NCBI GenBank assembly: GCA_046724395.1
Contig: JBKOWM010000005.1
Span: 1-45,044, forward strand
Direction: 5' to 3'
Length of the DNA stretch: 45,044 bases
Source: DATAEU01 sp046724395
Lineage (GTDB): Bacteria > Actinomycetota > UBA4738 > HRBIN12
This document shows positions 16,524 through 24,024 of the stretch, in pieces (the stretch's first letter is position 1; each line of letters starts with the position of its first letter). The notes under the pieces were generated by a model. That model ran no database searches. It saw nothing but the letters and a program-made list of their open reading frames with translations, and was not told where the DNA came from. A program made the position numbers and the translations under genes.

Positions 16524-18110
16524 GTGACCAGACCGGGGTTCGTGCTGGAGGTGGACGAGCGAACGCCGCCGTTGTTCGTTCACTCGGGCGAGCGGTTCAG
16601 GCTGCAGAAGTTCCCGCTGGGGACACGCGTCATCTACCCGCCGGACCCTTTGCCCGGCATCCGTGACGTGCGCGCGACGATCCGGCACGCGCTCGCGAAC
16701 CCGACCGACTCCGAGCCGCTCGAAGCGCTCCTCAAGCCAGACATGAGGCTCACGATCGGCGTCGACGACATCTCCCTGCCGCTGCCCCCGATGCAGTCGC
16801 CCGACATCCGGCAGCTCGTGATCGAGGAGGTCGTCGAGCTCGCCGCCCGAAAGGGCGTCGAGGACCTCAAGATCATCATCGCCAACTCGCTCCACCGCAG
16901 GATGAAGTCGGACGAGATCAAGCACGCGCTGGGCGAACGCGTGCACCGCTCCTTCTTCCCCAAAGACCTGACGAACCACGACGCCGAGGATCGCGACAAT
17001 TTGACGTACGTGGGCAGGACCGATGAGGGCGAGGACGTCGAGATCAACAAGCGCGTTGCCGAATCCGACGTCGTCGTCTACGTGAACATCAACCTGGTGG
17101 CGATGGACGGCGGCGACAAGTCGGTGCCGGTCGGCTTCGCCAGCTATCGCAGCGTTAAGCCGCACCACAACGTCGATACGATGCTGCACTCGAAGTCGTA
17201 CATGGATCCTCGGCCGGGGCGGTCGGCGATCCACGATTCGTGCGCGCGAATGGGCGACGTCATCCGCAGGGCCGGCGTGCGGATCTTCCAGATCGAGACG
17301 ACGCTCACGAATGACGTCTTTCCCGATCCGTTCGGCTTCATGAACAAGCGCGAGTGGGAGTGGTCCGTCAAGGATCAGGCGACGTACTTGGCGGCCCGCA
17401 AGGCGAACGAGATGGCGCCCGAACAGGTGCGACATCAGGTCTTCATGCGGATGAGGTCGCCATACAAGCCGTCCGGCATCAACGCCGGCGAAACGCGCGC
17501 CGTACACGAGCTCACGCTGGCGCGTCTGCATCAGCAGCAGCTCGTCGAGGTAAACGGTCAGACCGACGTGATGGTGGTCGGGCTTCCCTACCTCGGACCG
17601 TACAACGTGAACTCGATCATGAATCCGATCCTCGTGCACTGCCTGGGCCTCGGCTACATGTTCAACATGTACCGTAACAAGCCGATCGTGCGGCCGGGCG
17701 GCGTGATGATCATGCACCACCCCGTGCCGTGGCAGTTCCACCAGGTGCACCACCCGAGCTACGTCGACTTCTTCGAGGAGGTTTTGTCGGAGACGACGGA
17801 CCCATCGACGATCGAGTCGAAGTACGAGGAGCGGTACGCGACGGATCCCTGGTACATCAACCTGTACCGCAAGTCGTACGCGTACCATGGCGTGCACCCG
17901 TTCTACATGTGGTACTGGGGCGCTCACGGGCTGGACTATCTGGGCGATGTCATCGTCGTCGGCGGCAACCGGAGGTCATGCGAGCGCCTCGGGTACCGCT
18001 CGGCCACGACGTTCGCGGACGCGCTCGAGATGGCGCAGGAAACGGTCGGTCGCTCGCCGTCGATCACGTACTTCCACTACCCGCCACACACGATCGCGGA
18101 CGTGCGCTGA
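16524..18110 (+). CDS. LarA-like (DUF2088, nickel-pincer racemase family) protein
   Basis: 528 residues from a GTG at 16524 preceded by aaaggggcgcag. The N-terminal part follows lactate racemase LarA: GVDDISLPLP (D81, D82), then a Rossmann-like stretch ending NSLHRRM (H124, R125, matching the catalytic His108 region), NHDAEDRDNL and EINKRVAESDVVVYV. MDGGDKSVPVG lines up with the GGAK segment that covalently holds the nickel-pincer cofactor, giving K199. H215 falls 16 residues later, where LarA has its nickel-ligand His200. The second catalytic histidine (LarA His174) seems replaced. The C-terminal 230 residues are longer than LarA and rich in His/Tyr/Trp (MIMHHPVPWQFHQVHHPSY). No larB/C/E genes are in the window. 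The substrate may be a hydroxy-acyl compound; this is inference. Confidence 0.7.
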   Translation: MTRPGFVLEVDERTPPLFVHSGERFRLQKFPLGTRVIYPPDPLPGIRDVRATIRHALANPTDSEPLEALLKPDMRLTIGVDDISLPLPPMQSPDIRQLVIEEVVELAARKGVEDLKIIIANSLHRRMKSDEIKHALGERVHRSFFPKDLTNHDAEDRDNLTYVGRTDEGEDVEINKRVAESDVVVYVNINLVAMDGGDKSVPVGFASYRSVKPHHNVDTMLHSKSYMDPRPGRSAIHDSCARMGDVIRRAGVRIFQIETTLTNDVFPDPFGFMNKREWEWSVKDQATYLAARKANEMAPEQVRHQVFMRMRSPYKPSGINAGETRAVHELTLARLHQQQLVEVNGQTDVMVVGLPYLGPYNVNSIMNPILVHCLGLGYMFNMYRNKPIVRPGGVMIMHHPVPWQFHQVHHPSYVDFFEEVLSETTDPSTIESKYEERYATDPWYINLYRKSYAYHGVHPFYMWYWGAHGLDYLGDVIVVGGNRRSCERLGYRSATTFADALEMAQETVGRSPSITYFHYPPHTIADVR

Positions 18111-19024
18111 TGGGCCGTCGCCCGTTCGCCGACGACATCCGCGACATCGCCCGCGGGTGGCGATGGGGGCACCGCCCCATCCCGCCACGCGACGCGCAGG
18201 ACAGCACGGAGCCGGCTACGCGGTGGGAGTTCCCGACCGACTGGGCGCGGACGGAGACCGGTCGCCTCGCGCGCGACGCGATCCTGTCCGGCGTCATGCG
18301 GCCGATCGTCCGGGCCGAGACGACCCCCGAAGTCTTCGGCGTCGCGACGCTCGACGCCCTCCGCCCGCCGGTGATGTTCATCTCGAACCACTCGTCGCAC
18401 CTCGACGCCACGCTGATCCTCACGACCCTCCCGCCCAGGTGGCGGAACCGCACCGCGACCGCCGCCGCCAAGGACTACTTCTTCGACGTGTGGTGGCGCT
18501 CCGCGTTCACGGCGCTCGTATACGGAGGGTTCCCGATCGAGCGCGGCGGCGGTGAGAAAGCGACGGCCAAGGCCAAGGACCTGATCCGCGACGGCTGGAA
18601 CCTGATCGTGTTTCCCGAGGGGACACGCTCGCCCGACGGCTGGATGCAGCGGTTCCGCCACGGGACCGCCAAGCTCGCGATCGACATGAACATGCCCGTG
18701 GTGCCGATCGCGATCGTCGGCGCGTCGGTGGCGATGCCGAAGGGGAGATCGTGGCCGAAGCCGGGAAGGCCTCCGATCCGCGTCCGGTACGGCGAGGCGC
18801 TGCGGCCTGCCGCGGACGAGACGCACCAGGAGCTCTCGTTGCGGATGCAGCAGGCGATCGCCGAGCTGTTCGACGAGGATCGGTCCTCATGGTGGGAGGC
18901 GAGAAGGCGGTCGGCCGCGAACGAGACGCCTCGGATGTCGGGGCCCGCAGGTCCTCGCTGGCTCCGAACGTGGGAAGGATCGAGGCCGGTCCGGCGGAGC
19001 GGAAGGCCGCCGACGTGGAAGTGA
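18110..19024 (+). CDS. PlsC-type 1-acylglycerol-3-phosphate acyltransferase family protein
   Basis: 304 residues, ATG overlapping the previous stop by one base. Acyltransferase block I is NHSSHLD (the HX4D catalytic pair), block II lies near YGGFPIERGGG and block III is FPEGTRSPDG, followed by VVPIAIVG. This would transfer an acyl chain to a hydroxyl of a (lyso)phospholipid or other acceptor at the inner membrane face. Directly downstream of an acyl reductase, an alcohol dehydrogenase and a LarA-like protein, it suggests the product is esterified into a lipid. The last 40 residues are basic and unlike the family, perhaps disordered. Confidence 0.88.
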   Translation: MGRRPFADDIRDIARGWRWGHRPIPPRDAQDSTEPATRWEFPTDWARTETGRLARDAILSGVMRPIVRAETTPEVFGVATLDALRPPVMFISNHSSHLDATLILTTLPPRWRNRTATAAAKDYFFDVWWRSAFTALVYGGFPIERGGGEKATAKAKDLIRDGWNLIVFPEGTRSPDGWMQRFRHGTAKLAIDMNMPVVPIAIVGASVAMPKGRSWPKPGRPPIRVRYGEALRPAADETHQELSLRMQQAIAELFDEDRSSWWEARRRSAANETPRMSGPAGPRWLRTWEGSRPVRRSGRPPTWK

Positions 19025-19094
19025 GGAGCGTTCGGTAGTCATCGCTCGCGTCGAGGGGAGGGGCGCCACGACAACCCGACCGGAGCGCCCAGGG

Positions 19095-20030
19095 ATGCGC
19101 CGGATCGTCGGCCGGCTCGACACGCCCGACATCGTTCCGCGCTTGGCGGGCCTGCCCGCACCGGACCTCTCGACGTTCCTGTTGGAGGTCGCCGGCGTCC
19201 GTGCATCGCGCGCAGATCCGACCGACGTCCTGAGGCGCTATCGAACGGATCGATTCTCACGTCCGGCCGTCGCGCCGTTCCTCACAATGCGAGCGGTCGA
19301 GCGGGCCTTCATCAACGCCGTGTCCGAGGACTGGAGATGGATCACGCCTTCCCCCGTTCTCCCCTTCGGTTCCCACGCCGCGCTCGGCGACATCACCCAG
19401 GACTGGGTGGTGACGACGGTTCGAGGGAGCGAGGTCGCGGCGGATCCGACCGTCGCGCTCGCGCTCGAGGCGGCGGCCGCCCGGAGCGAGAGCGCACGCC
19501 GGCGAACGGAGCCGCCGCAGAAGCTCGTCGCGATCCAACGCGTCCTGCGTGGACAGCTCTACTCGGCGCCCGACGCGTTCACGCATTTCGCGATCTTCGG
19601 CATGGTGACGGCCGGTCGAAGCCGGCCCGGCAACCGGTTCGACGTCGACGCGCTGACCGAGCACCTGGGCGTCTACGTCCGAGCGGTGTCGACGATCGCC
19701 GAGTCGCTCGAAATCGTCCTCTCCGTCGCCGGCACGTCCGACGGCAGCCGGCTGCTCGAGACCGTCAGGGAGGCCTACGCCGACCGCGCCGACGTCGACG
19801 TCAAGGACGATTCGGGACGGCTGCCGGCGCAGCGGTACTACCGACGAGCGTGCTTCAAGGTCAACCTCGTTGTCGGCGGACACCGGATCGAGGTGGGCGA
19901 CGGCGGGTTCACCGACTGGACGGAGCGGCTGCTCGGCGACTCGCACGAGCGGCTGCTCATCTCGGGCGCCGGGCTCGAGCGACCGGCGCTCGCTTTGCAC
20001 GCACGCGCCGGATCCGAGGACGGGCGGTGA
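19095..20030 (+). CDS. Conserved-looking protein of unknown function
   Basis: 311 residues, ATG at 19095 preceded by cgcccaggg. I do not recognise the family with confidence. Striking segments are LPFGSHAALGDITQDWV, VVTTVRGSEVAADPTVALAL (about residues 107-126) and RYYRRACFKVNLVVGGHRIEVGDGG (start of that segment at about 255). The last resembles class II aminoacyl-tRNA-synthetase-like beta strands, and a cluster YSAPDAFTHFAIFGMVTAGR lies between them. There are no membrane segments or signal peptide, so it is cytosolic. The stop overlaps the GTG of the TetR gene, which places it firmly in the lipid operon. It could be a catalytic or ligand-binding partner; no function is claimed. Confidence 0.7.
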   Translation: MRRIVGRLDTPDIVPRLAGLPAPDLSTFLLEVAGVRASRADPTDVLRRYRTDRFSRPAVAPFLTMRAVERAFINAVSEDWRWITPSPVLPFGSHAALGDITQDWVVTTVRGSEVAADPTVALALEAAAARSESARRRTEPPQKLVAIQRVLRGQLYSAPDAFTHFAIFGMVTAGRSRPGNRFDVDALTEHLGVYVRAVSTIAESLEIVLSVAGTSDGSRLLETVREAYADRADVDVKDDSGRLPAQRYYRRACFKVNLVVGGHRIEVGDGGFTDWTERLLGDSHERLLISGAGLERPALALHARAGSEDGR

Positions 20031-20641
20031 GCCGGACCGGCGGCGAGAAGCGGCGGCACGACCTCATCGAGGAGGCCATCCGCGGCTTCGGCCGCGACGG
20101 TTATGCCGGGACGAGTCTCGAGGACATCGCGAGGGCCGTCGGGATCCGCAAGCAGACGCTCCTGTACTACTTCCCGACGAAGGAGGCGCTGCTCGAGGCC
20201 TGCCTCGCGGCTGCGGGTAAGCGGTTGGCCGGGGCGCTGACGGAGGCGCTCGCCGACAAGGAAACGTACTGGGAGCGCGCAGAGGCGGTCATTCACGCCG
20301 TGTTCGCGCTCGCGGAGCAGTGGCCCGAGTTCCCGATGTTCGTCCGCGAGGCAGGAAGACTCGGGCCCGAGGCATTCGAACGGTTCGCCTCGGCGCTCGA
20401 TCCGCTGCGGTTTCGGGCGATCGGCTTCCTCGAGACGGGGATGAAGGAGGGCCAGATCCGGAGGCAGGATCCGGCGCTCTTGCTGTTCACGCTGTACACC
20501 GCGGTTGTCGGTTCATTGACCGAGGCGAGTGTTCTCCGAGCCGTGGTCGGGGAGGATCGGGGCCGTGCCTCGCTGCATCGCCGCGAGCGGGAGGTGGTGG
20601 CGTTCGTCAGGAGTGCGCTGGTGCCAGCACCAGCCGACTGA
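20027..20641 (+). CDS. TetR family transcriptional regulator
   Basis: 204 residues. The GTG start overlaps the previous stop. The N-terminal helix-turn-helix is typical: DLIEEAIRGFGRDGYAGTSLEDIARAVG, with recognition helix RKQTLLYYFPTKEALLEA. The C-terminal ligand domain is hydrophobic and shaped for a lipid-like inducer (FASALDPLRFRAIGFLETGMKEGQI). As the last gene of the operon starting at 12893 it is probably an autoregulator acting on the CTACC-N4-GGTAG operators at 12861-12899, and perhaps on the divergent MFS-kup unit. Confidence 0.9.
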   Translation: MSRTGGEKRRHDLIEEAIRGFGRDGYAGTSLEDIARAVGIRKQTLLYYFPTKEALLEACLAAAGKRLAGALTEALADKETYWERAEAVIHAVFALAEQWPEFPMFVREAGRLGPEAFERFASALDPLRFRAIGFLETGMKEGQIRRQDPALLLFTLYTAVVGSLTEASVLRAVVGEDRGRASLHRREREVVAFVRSALVPAPAD

Positions 20642-20650
20642 GGCCAGTGA

Positions 20651-20665
20651 AGCGCTTCGCGCGCT
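20651..20665. terminator. Short hairpin between convergent genes
   Basis: agcgc-ttcgc-gcgct, a 5-bp stem with a 5-nt loop, in the 35-bp gap between the TetR gene (+) and the sensor kinase (-). There is no T-run. It is a weak candidate for a shared terminator. Confidence 0.25.
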
Positions 20666-20676
20666 GGGAGTCCTCT

Positions 20677-22794
20677 TCAATGGACGGTCCGAACCAGTCG
20701 AGCGTCGACGGCGTGGACGACGGGCACCGTACCGTCAACGGTGGTCCCGCCGGCTGGAATCGAGGAGATCGCGATCGTGCCACCGACCGCTTCCAAGCGA
20801 TCCTTCATCCCCTGAAGCCCGCTCCCAAGACGCGTGCGGGCCATGTCGAACCCCTCGCCGTCGTCCGAGATCGTGAACCGCAGCTCCCCATCGTGTTCGA
20901 CGAGGCGCACACGTGCCGAGGACGCGTGGGCGTACTTCGCAACGTTTTGGAGCGCTTCGAGGCAGCAGAAGTACACGGCGGCCTCCGACTCCTGCGGGTA
21001 CCGGCCGATTCCGTGGGCCTCTATGCCGACGTCGATCGGGGACTTCCGAGCCTGCGCCTCCAACGCCAAGACGAGGCCTCGATCCGCTAGCAGGGGCGGG
21101 TAGATGCCGCGAGCCAGGTCTCGCAGGTTTTCCAGGGCATCGGTCGCCTGCTCTCTTAGACGATCCAGCATCTCCGCCATATCCGGCGCGGACCGTTCGG
21201 CGATCCTGCGCGCAAGGCCCAATTGAACGCCGAGAGCGACGAGCTGCTGCTGAGCGCCATCATGGATGTTGCGCTCGAGCCGTTTGGCGCGGTCGTCCTG
21301 TGCGGCCACGATGCGCCGCCGCGATGCGCGGAGCTCCTCGATCAGGCGGACGTTTCGCAGGACGAGCCCGGCCTGAACCGCGAGATCGCGCACGAGGCGT
21401 TCCTTCGAGGCGTTCATCGGCTCGTTCGGCGGCATCGTCACCGTCAGGGCGCCGAGGAGCTCGCCCTGATGGCGTACCTCGACAGCGGCCTCGCCGCGCC
21501 CGAAGTCCTGCGGATGGTCCTCGGCGACCTCCACGGACGCGACCTCCCCATTCTCCGGCCACGACGCGGCCGGCCAGAGCTCGTCGTCGAGTCGCAGCCA
21601 TACGCGAGCGGACGTCGCACCGGTACCGTTCGCGAGGATCTCCGCCATGCGGGACAGGACGTCCTCGGCCGCGTATCGGGTCGCCACGCGGTCGGCGAAC
21701 TCCGACAGGACCTCGTACGGTGTCGCCCGCGGTCCGTACACCAGACGATTGGCCAAATGGGTGACCCGTTGGCGGACCGGTTGGAACCCGAGCGCGATCG
21801 CCACCGCGGCCACCATCGTGAGCAACGGGCTCTCGCGACCTCCGATGATCGTCCCGACGCCGATCACGATCGCCGCGTACACCAGGGTGAAGACCGCGGC
21901 CAGGAGCCCGTAGACGAGTGTCTTGTTGACGACGAGATCGAGGTCGTAGAGCCGGTATTTGAACAGTGCGACGGCGATCGATGCCGGCACGCCGAAAAGC
22001 ACGATGAAGATCAGGACGAGAAACGACACGACCGCAATCGGCGACTCGTCGCAGCGACATCCGACGAGGCTCGCGAGGGCGAGCAATACGCACGCTCCCC
22101 CGATGGCTGCGAGAAGGCCGAGCCACTTGACCTGCTGTCGGAGTTCGGAGCTTCCGTGCCGGAAGCGCTGGATCAAGCCCGCGAAGCATCCCACCACACC
22201 GAGCACCGTGATCCATGACGTGGCGACCAGCGCGGGTCCGATCAACCGGCTCTCCACGCCGAACGGGTTCGGGAAGCTCTTGACGCTCTGTACGGGTGCG
22301 ACCGCCATCGGCTTCAGCAGGAACAGGAGATAGCTCGCGATCGCGCCGCCCGCGGCCATCCACAGGACCGGGCGCCATCGGCTGGATGGTGGATGACCGT
22401 CCGGGAACAGGAGCAGCAACACCGCGAGGCCGACGAGCCCGAAGATCCACGCCAGACTGAGCGCGGTGCTGACCTCCTGCGCTGCGGGAAGAGATCCCGG
22501 ATACGTCACGAGCCCGACGGCGCCGTAGGCGTTCCCGAAGGTCAAGAGGCCGTACGTGAGCCCGACGCCCGCGAGGAACCACCCGATCACACTCCGGGCG
22601 CGAACGGCGATCAGCAGCCCGATCGCGACGTACAGCACCGACCCGACCGCCGAGATAATGCCGAAGAAGAGATCGCCCTCGGCGGTGTTGAGCGTGTCGC
22701 GCCCGAGCCACAGCAGCACGGCGCTCGCGAGCGTGAGGGCGGTTCCGAGCGCGCCTACCACAAGCGCGGTGCGTTCGGTTGCCCGTGTGTTCAT
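20677..22794 (-). CDS. Membrane sensor histidine kinase (NarL/LiaS type, HisKA_3)
   Basis: 705 residues from ATG 22794 (MNTRATERT); an upstream start at 22833 is possible. The N-terminal 330 residues hold about nine hydrophobic segments as a membrane sensor. A GAF-like domain follows at about 360-470 (VLSRMAEILANGTGATSARVWL). The dimerisation helix carries the phospho-acceptor in LERNIHDGAQQQLVALGVQL, followed by DLARGIYPPLLADRGL. The ATP-binding HATPase_c domain has EALQNVAKYAHAS (N box), SDDGEGFD (G1) and GSGLQGMKDRLEAVGG (G2). No LuxR-type response regulator is beside it, so its partner must be elsewhere. The stimulus is unknown. Confidence 0.92.
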   Translation of the reverse strand: MNTRATERTALVVGALGTALTLASAVLLWLGRDTLNTAEGDLFFGIISAVGSVLYVAIGLLIAVRARSVIGWFLAGVGLTYGLLTFGNAYGAVGLVTYPGSLPAAQEVSTALSLAWIFGLVGLAVLLLLFPDGHPPSSRWRPVLWMAAGGAIASYLLFLLKPMAVAPVQSVKSFPNPFGVESRLIGPALVATSWITVLGVVGCFAGLIQRFRHGSSELRQQVKWLGLLAAIGGACVLLALASLVGCRCDESPIAVVSFLVLIFIVLFGVPASIAVALFKYRLYDLDLVVNKTLVYGLLAAVFTLVYAAIVIGVGTIIGGRESPLLTMVAAVAIALGFQPVRQRVTHLANRLVYGPRATPYEVLSEFADRVATRYAAEDVLSRMAEILANGTGATSARVWLRLDDELWPAASWPENGEVASVEVAEDHPQDFGRGEAAVEVRHQGELLGALTVTMPPNEPMNASKERLVRDLAVQAGLVLRNVRLIEELRASRRRIVAAQDDRAKRLERNIHDGAQQQLVALGVQLGLARRIAERSAPDMAEMLDRLREQATDALENLRDLARGIYPPLLADRGLVLALEAQARKSPIDVGIEAHGIGRYPQESEAAVYFCCLEALQNVAKYAHASSARVRLVEHDGELRFTISDDGEGFDMARTRLGSGLQGMKDRLEAVGGTIAISSIPAGGTTVDGTVPVVHAVDARLVRTVH

Positions 22795-22902
22795 CCGGCC
22801 ATCGCGTCGATGATGAACGCCTAGCGGCACCAACGGAAGGGTGCCCGGGGTGCGACAGGCACGGTCGGTTCGAACCTACTCCGCGGTCGTCGATATGGCG
22901 GC

Positions 22903-23775
22903 TCAGTCGTGGAGGAAGTCGATGATGCCTCGGACTGTTTCCTCTGGCGCCTCCTCCGGCAAGAAATGGCCGCCTTCGATCGGTCGGCCGCGGACGTCGC
23001 CGGCCCACGTCCGCCAGATCTTCAGCGGGTCCCATTCGGCCATCCAACCGGTACCGCTCCAGAGGACGAGGACGGGGCACGCGATCCGGCGCTCGCCCCT
23101 GTCGGCCTCGTCGTGTTGGCGATCGAGCGTCGCCGCGGCCCGGTACTCCTCGCACACCGCGTGAATCCGCGCCGGGTCCTGGAAGGTGGCGACATAGGCG
23201 GCGCGAACCTCGTCCGGGAACGCAAGTGGCCGCTCGGACCACTCGTCGAGCATGTGGTTCACGAAGGCGTCCGGATCCGCCTCGATCAGACGCTCGGGCG
23301 TCGGCTCGGGAGCCGCGAGGAACGACCAGACCCAGAAGGACAACATGAGGTTGCCATCGACCAGGCGGAAGACGTCGCCCGTCGGCACGATGTCCAGCAC
23401 GCCAAGGCGTGTGACGACGGGCGGATGATCGAGCGCCAGGCGATACGCGCACCGCGCTCCCCGGTCGTGTCCGATTACGGCGAACCGATCGTGTCCGAGG
23501 GCGGCCATGACCTCGATCTGGTCGCGCGCGATCTCGCGCATGCTGTATGGAGCGTGATCGGGCGTGCTGCGGGGCGCGCCGCTGCCGCCATAGCCCCGGA
23601 GGTCGGTCGCCACGAGGGTGTAGCGCTTCGCCAGCTCGGGCGCGATGCGATGCCACATCAGGTGTGTCTCGGGGATTCCGTGCAGGAGCAGCAGCGGCGG
23701 ACCATCGCCGCCGACGCGTCCGTGGATCGACGTTGCCGACGTGGCGATGTCGAACGGCTCGAACCCGTCGAACAC
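22903..23775 (-). CDS. Alpha/beta hydrolase, haloacetate dehalogenase/epoxide hydrolase-like
   Basis: 290 residues, GTG start. The oxyanion motif is LLLHGIPETHLMW. The nucleophile elbow GHDRGARCAYRLALDHP has Asp104 instead of Ser, followed by Arg105 and Arg108, as in fluoroacetate dehalogenase, where the arginines bind the carboxylate. The base is His in IEGGHFLPEEAP. In the halide pocket the family has HW before SFLAQP; here it is VWSFLAAP, so the tryptophan (W150) is kept but the histidine is valine (V149). It may therefore act on other halo-acids, on epoxides or on esters. Cytosolic. It is divergent from the thioredoxin-fold gene with a 249-bp gap holding a short tandem repeat. Confidence 0.85.
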   Translation of the reverse strand: MFDGFEPFDIATSATSIHGRVGGDGPPLLLLHGIPETHLMWHRIAPELAKRYTLVATDLRGYGGSGAPRSTPDHAPYSMREIARDQIEVMAALGHDRFAVIGHDRGARCAYRLALDHPPVVTRLGVLDIVPTGDVFRLVDGNLMLSFWVWSFLAAPEPTPERLIEADPDAFVNHMLDEWSERPLAFPDEVRAAYVATFQDPARIHAVCEEYRAAATLDRQHDEADRGERRIACPVLVLWSGTGWMAEWDPLKIWRTWAGDVRGRPIEGGHFLPEEAPEETVRGIIDFLHD

Positions 23776-23794
23776 GACCCATCGTTACCCACAA

Positions 23795-23840
23795 AAGAAT
23801 CGGGCCGAAGAATCGGGCCGAGGATCGGGCCGAGGATCGA
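23795..23840. repeat. Short tandem repeat in a divergent intergenic region
   Basis: About 3.7 copies of a 12-13 bp unit, gaatcgggccga(a/g), in the space between the alpha/beta hydrolase (-) and the thioredoxin-fold gene (+). The rest of 23776-24024 has no coding sequence or clear promoter that I can support. Confidence 0.7.
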
Positions 23841-24024
23841 GTAAGGACGTCGGCGGGATCTTCGCGCACCCTAGCCTTCGTCTCCCGAGGGGGGCACACG
23901 ATCGTCGCCGGCGCGTAAAGTCGCTGTGTCGCATGCGAAGCCGCCGCGAAGGAGGGGTTCGGCCGACCTGCTGGGCGTTCGCCCAAGCCTCCCGACGGGG
24001 ACGGGTTCGGAACGGGGGGACTCG

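Noticed and set aside
15762..17927. 721-codon open frame on the - strand
   Set aside because: Antisense to the alcohol dehydrogenase and LarA-like genes, which have clear motifs; composition typical of a shadow frame.
22835..22910. tRNA-like T-loop (ggttcgaacct)
   Set aside because: No acceptor, anticodon or D stem can be formed around it at tRNA spacing.
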